Positions 1 to 5,005 of a stretch of 5,739 nt of DNA are shown here, piece after piece. The translations under genes and the position numbers were made by a program. The stretch comes from an uncultured Lachnospiraceae bacterium (lineage in GTDB: Bacteria; Bacillota; Clostridia; Lachnospirales; Lachnospiraceae), in contig CAMWMO010000130.1 in assembly GCA_947175305.1 (NCBI GenBank), positions 1-5,739 of the forward strand, in the 5' to 3' direction. The notes under the pieces are model-generated. The model was not told where the DNA came from, searched no databases, and worked only from the letters and a program-made list of their open reading frames with translations. Every line of letters starts with the position of its first letter. Position 1 is the stretch's first letter.

Positions 1-7
1 GGTTCAT
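1..7 (-). CDS. azlD: Probable start of azlD-like gene (only the first codons visible)
   Basis: On the minus strand an ATG at 7-5 follows an AGGAGG ribosome binding site (22-17) with a 9-base spacer. It lies in a different frame from the last visible codons of the azlC-type gene, which it overlaps. AzlC-family genes are usually followed, often with a short overlap, by azlD, which encodes the small second subunit of the branched-chain amino-acid exporter. Only two full codons are inside the window, so the identity rests entirely on position and the ribosome binding site. Chance occurrence of the ATG is possible. Confidence 0.4.
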
Positions 8-749
8 GTCTGTTTTCCTCCTGTTTTTCCTGTTTCTCTGATTCCTCTGTGCTGACCGGGAACAGAACCGCCGCGATCAGGGCCAGAGCGATCGTCAATG
101 CAATGGTTTTTGCGCCGGTAGATATATTCTCAAACAGACGCAGGCGGCTCACGAGAAAGCTCGATGCAAATCCGGCAGCCACCAGACCCGCGATCACCCG
201 GTTTTTTCGGCCGGGTGGAATGATGATGGCCAGAAACATACCGTAGAGTCCTACACTCAATGCACTGACCACTCTGGTCGGCAGCACATTTCCCATGATA
301 ACACCAAAATATGTACCCAGGGCCCAGCCAGGGATTGCCACGGCGATGGCGCCGTAAGCATACCAGGGATTTAAGTGATCCGGCTGCGCCACACAGATAC
401 CGAAGATCTCGTCTGTCACATCATAGGCGATAGCCATCCGGTGACGCAGCGGCGTTTCCGGTTTTAATTTTTGACTCAGAGCGCAGGACATGAGCAGATA
501 TCTTGCGTTGACCACTAGAGTCATTATAGCGGTTTCCAGATAAGTACTCCCCGCCGCGATGAGAGAAAAGCCCGCATATTCTCCGGCGGAGGCATTATTT
601 AAAGCGCTGGCGATGAGAGCCTGCAGGGCGGAGAGCCCGGCATTTCTGGCAGCGATGCCCAGCGTGAAAGCTACGGCAAAATAGCCCAGCGCGATGGGGC
701 AGCCGTCCCGCATTCCGTGTTGGAAACAAATCTTGTTTTCTGACGTCAT
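1..749 (-). CDS. azlC: AzlC family branched-chain amino-acid exporter subunit (3' end beyond window)
   Basis: The minus-strand frame opening at ATG 749 stays open to the window edge, giving 249 residues without a stop. The family is usually about 230-250 residues, so the end should lie just outside. Visible family features are an N-terminal G-Y-F-A-V-A-F-T-L-G stretch (residues 22-31), a small-residue helix with AGEYAG (55-60), the conserved N-A-R-Y-L-L-M-S segment (81-88), D-E-I-F (113-116), and later hydrophobic helices at about 130-155, 160-178, 184-200 and 213-232. The end is a charged Glu/Lys/Gln tail (235-249). AzlC works with AzlD in the membrane to export branched-chain amino acids and analogues. 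The substrate here is inferred from the family. The ribosome binding site AAGGAG (768-763) is 13 bases from the start, which is slightly long. The gene is divergent from the padR operon, with its own promoter at 787-815. Confidence 0.88.
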   Translation of the reverse strand, partial: MTSENKICFQHGMRDGCPIALGYFAVAFTLGIAARNAGLSALQALIASALNNASAGEYAGFSLIAAGSTYLETAIMTLVVNARYLLMSCALSQKLKPETPLRHRMAIAYDVTDEIFGICVAQPDHLNPWYAYGAIAVAIPGWALGTYFGVIMGNVLPTRVVSALSVGLYGMFLAIIIPPGRKNRVIAGLVAAGFASSFLVSRLRLFENISTGAKTIALTIALALIAAVLFPVSTEESEKQEKQEENRHE

Positions 750-786
750 AATAATAGGAAAGCTCCTTTTATATATTGCTCGATTC

Positions 787-815
787 AGTATAGCACCTGG
801 AGGAGCGGAACGCAA
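787..815 (-). promoter_or_regulatory. Putative sigma-A promoter for the azlC-type gene
   Basis: Read on the minus strand, a -35-like TTGCGT (815-810) is followed after exactly 17 bases by a -10 box TATACT (792-787). Transcription would begin near 780, giving a leader of about 30 bases before the ATG at 749. The -10 is good, but the -35 matches consensus only in TTG. The correct spacing and position support it. Confidence 0.5.
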
Positions 816-843
816 TGCGGGAGCATAGAGAGATTATAGGCCC

Positions 844-866
844 TCAGGAATACTGAGTGTTTTTTT
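844..866 (+). terminator. Weak terminator-like hairpin with no gene upstream on its strand
   Basis: CTCAG (844-848 region) pairs with CTGAG about five bases later to give a 5-bp stem. It is followed by TG and a run of seven T (860-866). The shape is that of a short rho-independent terminator on the plus strand, ending about 26 bases before the padR -35 box. The stem is short, and the gene to the left runs the other way, so it would only stop read-through or antisense transcription. Function is uncertain. Confidence 0.3.
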
Positions 867-892
867 AGTTATAAAATTTAAGAAAATATGTG

Positions 893-921
893 TTGACAAA
901 CAATATTATATGTCGTATAGT
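893..921 (+). promoter_or_regulatory. Strong sigma-A promoter of the padR operon
   Basis: A perfect -35 box TTGACA (893-898) is followed by a 17-base spacer and a -10 box TATAGT (916-921), one base from consensus. Transcription should start near 928, leaving a leader of about 110 bases to the preferred padR start at 1037. The first large palindrome (901-925) covers the spacer and the -10 box, and the second (933-957) covers the start of the transcript. The layout predicts a strong promoter held down by a bound repressor. Confidence 0.85.
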
Positions 922-925
922 ATGT
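901..925. promoter_or_regulatory. Operator 1 (probable PadR site over the -10 box)
   Basis: The left arm CAATATTATA (901-910), a 5-base centre TGTCG and the right arm TATAGTATGT (916-925) form an imperfect dyad. The right arm departs from symmetry partly where it also has to encode the -10 box. Read on the opposite strand the core is TATACGACATATA, which differs by one base from the core of operator 2. A repressor here would block RNA polymerase. That the PadR encoded just downstream binds it is inferred from position and from the common autoregulation of PadR-family repressors. Confidence 0.7.
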
Positions 926-932
926 GCAGAAA

Positions 933-957
933 CAATATTATACGGCATATAATATTG
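933..957. promoter_or_regulatory. Operator 2 (perfect 10+5+10 palindrome in the early transcript)
   Basis: CAATATTATA (933-942) and TATAATATTG (948-957) are perfect inverted copies around a 5-base centre CGGCA. The left arm is identical to the left arm of operator 1. The two dyad centres (913 and 945) are 32 bp apart, about three helical turns, so both sites face the same side of the DNA. The site lies just after the expected transcription start and probably cooperates with operator 1. In RNA it could also fold as an AU-rich hairpin. Confidence 0.75.
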
Positions 958-1036
958 CATCAATAAATAATATTATAGTTCAAAATATGGAGATATCCTT
1001 ATGAGATATGTGAGAAGGAGGAAAGGAGTATATTGC

Positions 1037-1363
1037 ATGGTTTTTAACACAGGAGCGGCGCTGCTTGACGCCATTGTGCTGGCTGTGGTGTCCCATGAGA
1101 CGGAAGGTACCTATGGCTATAAGATCACACAGGAAGTGCGGCTGGTCATTGAGATATCCGAGTCCACCCTGTATCCGGTTCTGCGCAGGCTGCAGAAGGA
1201 TGAATGTCTGCAGATCTATGACATGGAATGTGCGGGGCGTAACAGGCGCTATTACAGGATCACGGAGAAGGGAAGGGCCCAGCTGAATCTTTATATCAGC
1301 GAGTGGTATCGGTATTCTGCCAAATTAAACAGTATCTTTGAGGGAGGAATAAGGCATGAATAG
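1037..1363 (+). CDS. PadR family transcriptional regulator
   Basis: The product has 108 residues from ATG 1037 and is a short PadR-type winged-helix repressor. The opening M-V-F-N-T-G-A-A-L-L-D-A-I-V-L matches the usual start of this subfamily. G-T-Y-G-Y-K-I (24-30) is the conserved PadR motif. S-T-L-Y-P-V-L-R-R-L (43-52) is the recognition helix. G-R-N-R-R-Y-Y-R-I-T-E-K-G (67-79) is the wing, and the C-terminal helix (81-103) would form the dimer. The start at 1037 is preferred over an in-frame ATG at 1001 because AAAGGAG (1022-1028) sits 8 bases before it and the family begins there. The gene leads an operon and overlaps the next gene by 8 bases. It probably represses its own promoter through the two palindromes at 901-957. 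The inducing signal is unknown, and co-encoded membrane proteins suggest envelope stress. Confidence 0.92.
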   Translation: MVFNTGAALLDAIVLAVVSHETEGTYGYKITQEVRLVIEISESTLYPVLRRLQKDECLQIYDMECAGRNRRYYRITEKGRAQLNLYISEWYRYSAKLNSIFEGGIRHE

Positions 1364-2135
1364 AGCGGAATTTATGAGCAGGCTGTCATCACTTTTACAG
1401 GATGTACCGCTTGCGGAGAGAGAGGAAGCGCTGCAATATTACAATGATTATTTTGATGATGCAGGCGAGGGGAATGAGGAGAGCACCATAGCTTCGCTGG
1501 GGTCTCCGGAAGAGATCGCCAAGTCCATCAAGGCGGGCCTTGCGGATGGCGGAAACGTAGGAGAATTTACGGAATCCGGATTTTACAGCTATGAACAGAG
1601 AAGCAAGAACCAAGTTATGTCAACTGAGCAAATGCAGAATGCGGGTCAGGGAGGCAGTCAGAATAGGCAGGGAGACACTTACGGGTCACAGGGAAATGCT
1701 GGCAGCGACGTCTATGGGACACAGCCAAATGCAGGAGCCCAGAAGCCGAAAGAGTCCATGACCGGCGGGAAAATAGCCCTTATCATCCTGCTGGCGGTAT
1801 TGCTGTCACCGGTTTGGATCGGCGTTTTGAGTGGGATTTTTGGCGGTTCTGTCGGACTGTTGGCCGGATTGTTTGGTATCTTTATCGGGGTTCTGGTAGT
1901 GGGGGTAGTATTGACGGTAGTAGGAGCGGCCTTGTTTGTGATCGGTATTGCGGCCATATTCGGTGCACCTCTTGGCGGTTTGTGCCTGATGGGCGGCGGT
2001 CTGATCATGGTGGCGCTGGGCCTGGTCTTTGTCTGGCTGACGGTGATCATTGTTGGAATAGCTATTCCTGCATTGGTACGGGGAATCGTAAGTTTGTGCA
2101 ATAGAATATTTCACAGAGGAGGTGCACAGGCATGA
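1356..2135 (+). CDS. HAAS/DUF1700 domain membrane protein
   Basis: This 259-residue protein has three parts. Residues 1-66 are the soluble helical DUF1700/HAAS domain: it starts M-N-R-A-E-F-M-S-R-L, has E-R-E-E-A-L-Q-Y-Y-N-D-Y-F-D-D-A-G (21-37), and carries the typical L-G-S-P-E-E-I-A (48-55). Residues about 67-137 are a polar linker rich in Gly, Gln, Asn and Ser. Residues about 139-247 are highly hydrophobic and Gly/Val-rich, enough for roughly four membrane passes, ending in a short basic tail. GGAGG (1343-1347) lies 8 bases before the start. DUF1700 genes commonly follow short padR genes in Firmicutes, and the domain is thought to link the membrane to signalling, but the molecular job is not established. 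The 8-base overlap with padR and the ATGA overlap with the next gene indicate coupled translation. Confidence 0.88.
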   Translation: MNRAEFMSRLSSLLQDVPLAEREEALQYYNDYFDDAGEGNEESTIASLGSPEEIAKSIKAGLADGGNVGEFTESGFYSYEQRSKNQVMSTEQMQNAGQGGSQNRQGDTYGSQGNAGSDVYGTQPNAGAQKPKESMTGGKIALIILLAVLLSPVWIGVLSGIFGGSVGLLAGLFGIFIGVLVVGVVLTVVGAALFVIGIAAIFGAPLGGLCLMGGGLIMVALGLVFVWLTVIIVGIAIPALVRGIVSLCNRIFHRGGAQA

Positions 2136-3136
2136 AAAAATTTACCAAGGGCTGTCTGATGACAGCGCTGATCCTGTTTCTGGTAGGTGTAGTCATCTGC
2201 GGTGTGTGTGGACTTTTAGGCGGTTTTCGGCAGATCCGGGAGATGAACGGCATAGGAGGCATTCCTTTCGGATATCATAAGAGTGCCGACGGCAATTGGC
2301 AGCTTGGTTTCTTTCACAATAACGGAGAGATCGGCAGGGATTGGGAGAAGGAACGGTATCTTGCCATTACGGAAGGGCAGGAAAATGGCATTTCCATGAA
2401 TGCGGACGCCTTTACGGAACTGGATATTGAGATGGCGGACTGTTTTCTGTATCTGGAAGAGTCCAGGGACGATCAGATACGCGTCTATGTAGAGGGAGAC
2501 GATTTGCGTTATTACTGGCTGGCGGATGGCAGCACTTTGTGCCTGAGAAATGCAGGGAAGATGAAGAGTCATGATAATGATGAAGTTCATGTGAGCATTC
2601 CGGTTGATCATACTTTCCGGGAGCTGGAAATTGATTTCGGTGCGGGTTTGTTGGTGGCAGCAACGCCGTTAAGTGCGCGGGAAATGGATATAGCAATCGG
2701 AGCGGGAGAATGTGAGATAATGGAAGTGTCGGCGGACAAGGCAGATATTGAGGTCGGCGCAGGGAAGCTGTTTGTAGGCGCTCTGGGTATCCAGACAGCG
2801 GAGGTAACAGTGGGAGCCGGAGAACTTGTGATAGAAGATATTGTCTCGAGTGATAAGCTGGCTCTGTCCATAGGCATGGGAACGGCCTTAGTCAATGGAA
2901 CAATTTTGGGAGATTTGTCCCTGGACTGCGGTATGGGGAATGCGGCTATGGAACTGACAGGATCGGAGGATGATCACAGCTATGAAGTGGAGGTCGCTAT
3001 GGGGGAGGTGCATGTGGGGCACCATGACCACGGCGGATTCGCTGCATCAAGATCGTGGAATTCCGGAAAAGACAGCCGCTTTGATATAGAGTGTGATATG
3101 GGAAGTGTAACGATCAGTTTTGAGGATGAGCACTAA
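2132..3136 (+). CDS. Membrane-anchored DUF4097 beta-repeat protein (YvlB/LiaX-like)
   Basis: The product has 334 residues. A basic start and one hydrophobic segment (9-31) form a signal anchor. There is no clear lipobox. The rest should lie outside the membrane. From about residue 95 it consists of short beta strands, and from 167 to 324 it repeats I-x-V-G-A-G or I-x-x-G-M-G, starting the G/M-G element at 170, 190, 209, 228, 248, 267, 289 and 322. This is typical of DUF4097 beta-solenoid proteins. Relatives include the C-terminal part of enterococcal LiaX, which takes part in sensing daptomycin and antimicrobial peptides, and B. subtilis YvlB. Similarity of role is inference. Translation is coupled to the upstream gene by a 4-base ATGA overlap, with AGAGGAGG at 2115-2122. 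The tail is acidic (EDEH), and a His-rich loop G-H-H-D-H-G lies at 296-301. Confidence 0.85.
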   Translation: MKKFTKGCLMTALILFLVGVVICGVCGLLGGFRQIREMNGIGGIPFGYHKSADGNWQLGFFHNNGEIGRDWEKERYLAITEGQENGISMNADAFTELDIEMADCFLYLEESRDDQIRVYVEGDDLRYYWLADGSTLCLRNAGKMKSHDNDEVHVSIPVDHTFRELEIDFGAGLLVAATPLSAREMDIAIGAGECEIMEVSADKADIEVGAGKLFVGALGIQTAEVTVGAGELVIEDIVSSDKLALSIGMGTALVNGTILGDLSLDCGMGNAAMELTGSEDDHSYEVEVAMGEVHVGHHDHGGFAASRSWNSGKDSRFDIECDMGSVTISFEDEH

Positions 3137-3181
3137 TTATTTTGTGGCATTTGTAAAACAGATAAAAAGGAGGAGAAAAGA

Positions 3182-3391
3182 ATGGATAACGATATGAGAA
3201 AATTAACGAGATCTACCGGAAACAGAATGGTGTGCGGCGTATGCGGGGGTATCGGCGAATATCTGAACGTGGACCCTACACTGGTGCGCCTGATCTGGGC
3301 GCTGTGCTCTTTGGCCAGTGTCGGTATGGGAGTAATACTCTATATCGTGGCGGCTATTGTGATGCCGGAGGATAATCAGGTCGTAGGATAG
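3182..3391 (+). CDS. PspC domain membrane protein
   Basis: This 69-residue protein is essentially one PspC domain. The conserved core R-S-T-G-N-R-M-V-C-G-V-C-G-G-I-G-E-Y-L (10-28) and the N-V-D-P-T-L-V-R-L-I-W (29-39) are followed by a hydrophobic segment (about 35-61) and the usual M-P-E-D end (61-64). PspC proteins sit in the cytoplasmic membrane and take part in envelope stress responses. Small versions next to DUF4097 genes are seen in the yvl and lia operons. AAAGGAGG (3166-3173) is 8 bases before ATG. The 45-base gap after the DUF4097 gene contains no terminator, so it is probably the last gene of the padR operon. Confidence 0.93.
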   Translation: MDNDMRKLTRSTGNRMVCGVCGGIGEYLNVDPTLVRLIWALCSLASVGMGVILYIVAAIVMPEDNQVVG

Positions 3392-3436
3392 GAATGAATA
3401 TTATGTAAACCACATATATTGCATTTCTTGAAATCA

Positions 3437-3468
3437 GGGGGTCAATAACTTTTTAGTTATTGACTCCC
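3437..3468. repeat. 13-bp inverted repeat upstream of the toxin-antitoxin genes
   Basis: GGGGGTCAATAAC (3437-3449) pairs with GTTATTGACTCCC (3456-3468) around a 6-base loop TTTTTA. Twelve pairs are standard and one is G-T. No T run follows the stem, so it is a poor rho-independent terminator for pspC. Its right arm contains the -35 box of the next promoter, which makes an operator for toxin-antitoxin autoregulation the better reading. Both roles could coexist. Confidence 0.65.
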
Positions 3469-3488
3469 TAATAACTTTAAAGTATAAT
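3460..3488 (+). promoter_or_regulatory. Promoter of the toxin-antitoxin cassette with internal palindrome
   Basis: TTGACT (3460-3465), a 17-base spacer and a perfect TATAAT (3483-3488) form a strong sigma-A promoter. The start site would be near 3495, immediately before the toxin's ribosome binding site, so the leader is very short. The 10-base palindrome ACTTTAAAGT (3474-3483) lies in the spacer and touches the -10 box. Together with the inverted repeat over the -35 it offers two places where an antitoxin could bind and repress. Confidence 0.75.
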
Positions 3489-3513
3489 TTGTTTTACAGG
3501 AGGAATCATAACC

Positions 3514-3875
3514 TTGTACAAGATTCATTTTTACAGAGATAAAAGCGGCAAAGAGCCAGTAATAGAGTATATGAAAGGTCTTGCCAGTAAGAAAGATAAG
3601 GACAGTCGCATAAAGTTAAACAAAATAAATGATTATATCGAAGCTTTAAGTGTTTATGGTACTGTTTTGGAGAACCATATATGAAGCATCTTAATGGCGA
3701 TATATGGGAATTAAGACCGCTAAGGGATAGGATTCTATTTGTGGCATGGGATAATGACGGCTTTATCCTACTACATCAATTTATGAAAAAGACAAGGAAA
3801 ACACCTGCCAGAGAGATCGAAAAAGCAAAAAGAGAGCTGGCAGATTTGAAAGAAAGAGGTATTGATAATGAATAA
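3514..3875 (+). pseudogene. HigB/Gp49-type toxin gene split by a one-base frameshift
   Basis: A TTG start at 3514, with AGGAGG (3498-3503) 10 bases upstream, opens a 56-codon frame. It begins Y-K-I-H-F-Y-R-D-K-S-G-K-E-P-V, the characteristic start of RelE/HigB-like Gp49 toxins, and ends at TGA 3682-3684. The rest of the family continues one frame back: [17 protein letters not shown], then [20 protein letters not shown] and a helical end, stopping at TAA 3873-3875. Adding one base near the TTTT at 3665-3668 would give a single protein of about 120 residues, the normal family length. Such toxins are ribosome-dependent mRNA nucleases. The second half (3681-3875, 64 residues) has its own ATG, GGAG 8 bases upstream, and an ATGA junction with the first stop. 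It could be translated separately. Sequencing error, decay or a split toxin are all possible. Confidence 0.82.
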
Positions 3876-4155
3876 TAGCGCAATCGGCAGTAGTTGGGAA
3901 GATGTGAGGAAAGAATTATTCACACCTGAGGAAATAGCAGAGAGTAATCTGAGGGTGTCTATTATCGGAGAACTGATAAAGGCAAGGCAGGAAAAGGGGA
4001 TAAGTCAAAAAAAGCTGGAAGAATTAAGCGGAGTAAAGCAGCCTGTCATCGCAAGAATGGAAAAAGGCAGCACCAGCCCGCAGTTAGACACGATCCTGAA
4101 AGTGTTGGCTCCTTTGGGGAAGACACTGGCGGTAGTTCCGTTGGAATCAAAATAA
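3868..4155 (+). CDS. XRE-family helix-turn-helix antitoxin
   Basis: This is a 95-residue protein from ATG 3868, which follows AGAGG (3855-3859) by 8 bases. An in-frame TTG at 3862 is a weaker option. After an N-terminal arm (1-30) likely to wrap the toxin comes an HTH_3/XRE domain: [18 protein letters not shown] (36-53), the turn and recognition helix [14 protein letters not shown] (54-67), and [15 protein letters not shown] (70-84). It ends in a short beta-like L-A-V-V-P-L. This order, with the toxin first and the antitoxin overlapping by 8 bases, is the higBA arrangement. The protein should neutralise the toxin and repress the promoter at 3460-3488. It is intact although the toxin gene is not. 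Confidence 0.9.
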   Translation: MNNSAIGSSWEDVRKELFTPEEIAESNLRVSIIGELIKARQEKGISQKKLEELSGVKQPVIARMEKGSTSPQLDTILKVLAPLGKTLAVVPLESK

Positions 4156-4157
4156 TC

Positions 4158-4195
4158 AAGAGCCAGTCCGGAAGACATTACGGTCTGGCTCTTTT
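4158..4195. terminator. Rho-independent terminator between convergent genes
   Basis: AAGAGCCAG (4158-4166) pairs with CTGGCTCTT (4185-4193). A T-T mismatch and a further CCG/CGG pairing leave a 10-base loop, and TTTT (4192-4195) ends the structure on the plus strand. It starts two bases after the antitoxin stop. On the minus strand it lies 12 bases beyond the stop of the S-component gene and is followed by a T-rich tract, so it probably serves both genes. Confidence 0.82.
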
Positions 4196-4207
4196 CATGA
4201 AACAATT

Positions 4208-4789
4208 CTATTTTATAGTAAAGAACAACCCCGATTTTTTCAGTGCGGGCCGTACCGCCATATATACCATCACGGATACGATCGTGGAGGTCACCGCATT
4301 GATAGAGGTAGAGGTTATATTCCAGGCCAGTGTCAGCTCTGCTGCGGGCTTCCCCAGGATCATGAGCTTATAGAAGTAGCCGATCAGCGGGTCAAAGATC
4401 ACGTTGAACAAGAGGCCGCTGACGGAGGCGATGAGTGTCCACCGAAAGACTTTGCGGTTATCTGTCTCGGTGCTGACATGAGCGATCTTGTGTGCGACCA
4501 GACCGGTGATCAGGCCGATGCAGAATTTCAGGAAAAAGGTTTTGGGGGCGTAGACTACATAGACGGGATCTAACAGATCGCCGATGGTCATGCCGATAGC
4601 GCCGCCCAGACCACCGTATACACCGCCCAGAAGCAGGGCGCCCAGAACGCAGACCGCATTTCCCAGATGGATAGAGGTGGCGTCACCGCCGGGAAGAGGG
4701 ATCTTGATCTGCAAAAAGGTGAACACCACATAGGATAGTGCGGCGAAAATGCCTGTAAATACAACCTTTAACAATTTCTCGTTTTTCAT
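4208..4789 (-). CDS. ECF transporter S component (substrate-binding membrane subunit)
   Basis: This is a 193-residue, very hydrophobic protein with about six membrane segments (roughly 7-28, 44-62, 64-80, 86-101, 115-138, 162-180). Family-like features are the small-residue first helix (F-T-G-I-F-A-A-L-S), L-P-G-G-D-A-T-S-I-H-L-G (32-43), the Gly-rich A-L-L-L-G-G-V-Y-G-G-L-G-G-A-I-G (51-66) and G-D-L-L-D-P (70-75). Such S components capture a vitamin or related micronutrient and share a separately encoded EcfT/EcfA motor. None is present here, so it should be a stand-alone group II subunit. The pattern best fits the PF07155 (riboflavin-type) family, but the substrate cannot be told from sequence. 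No riboswitch was recognised upstream. The start has AGGCGG (4804-4799) 9 bases before it. The gene converges on the toxin-antitoxin cassette. Confidence 0.85.
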   Translation of the reverse strand: MKNEKLLKVVFTGIFAALSYVVFTFLQIKIPLPGGDATSIHLGNAVCVLGALLLGGVYGGLGGAIGMTIGDLLDPVYVVYAPKTFFLKFCIGLITGLVAHKIAHVSTETDNRKVFRWTLIASVSGLLFNVIFDPLIGYFYKLMILGKPAAELTLAWNITSTSINAVTSTIVSVMVYMAVRPALKKSGLFFTIK

Positions 4790-4821
4790 ATCTCTGTACC
4801 GCCTTTCTTGCTGTTATTCCT

Positions 4822-4850
4822 ATCATAATAACTATATGGCTCTTTTGAAA
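4822..4850 (-). promoter_or_regulatory. Putative promoter of the ECF S-component gene
   Basis: On the minus strand TTTCAA (4850-4845) is followed by 17 bases and TATGAT (4827-4822), one base from the -10 consensus. The start would be near 4815, giving a leader of about 25 bases. An alternative pairing, TTGGCA with TATAGT at 15 bases, overlaps it but has worse spacing. Confidence 0.4.
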
Positions 4851-5005
4851 GTGCCAAATTAAGATTTTTTAACCATACCAGATAACAAATTTAGACAAAA
4901 TGGAACAATGAAGTTTGTGGCTATTTATGTTGTGGGAGAGGGTGCAGACAGGGACAAAAATATGATACCATTAGAAGATAAGATAAATAGGCAGAGGAAC
5001 GATTT
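4851..5005. other. AT-rich intergenic region between divergent genes
   Basis: No open reading frame, RNA gene, terminator or clear repeat was recognised. On the plus strand a TATGAT (4961-4966) could be the -10 box of the sensor gene, but no -35 box lies at the right distance. The only firm element is the ribosome binding site AGAGGA (4993-4998), 7 bases before the ATG at 5006. Confidence 0.5.

Noticed and set aside
49..246. Plus-strand open frame of 65 codons across the azlC-type gene
   Set aside because: It lies antisense to a clear AzlC family protein, has no ribosome binding site and has no recognisable product.
969..977. Third AATATTATA half-site downstream of operator 2
   Set aside because: It has no matching inverted arm at the right distance and lies in AT-rich leader sequence.
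1712..2262. Several minus-strand and alternate-frame open frames across the HAAS and DUF4097 genes
   Set aside because: They are composition shadows of the Gly/Val-rich coding sequence, rich in Pro, Thr and Arg, with no domain or start signal.
3397..3421. Inverted repeat AATATTATGT / ACATATATT after pspC, similar to half of the PadR operators
   Set aside because: The arms are shifted and unequal relative to operators 1 and 2, the central core is absent, and the region is AT-rich, so the likeness is probably chance. It also lacks a T run, so it is not called a terminator.
3661..3672. Programmed -1 ribosomal frameshift joining the toxin halves
   Set aside because: The bases around GTT TTG do not form an X XXY YYZ slippery heptamer, and no clear downstream pseudoknot was seen.
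4790..5005. Possible riboswitch upstream of the S-component gene
   Set aside because: The leader from the likely promoter is only about 25 bases, too short for a known vitamin riboswitch, and no FMN, TPP or cobalamin core was recognised.
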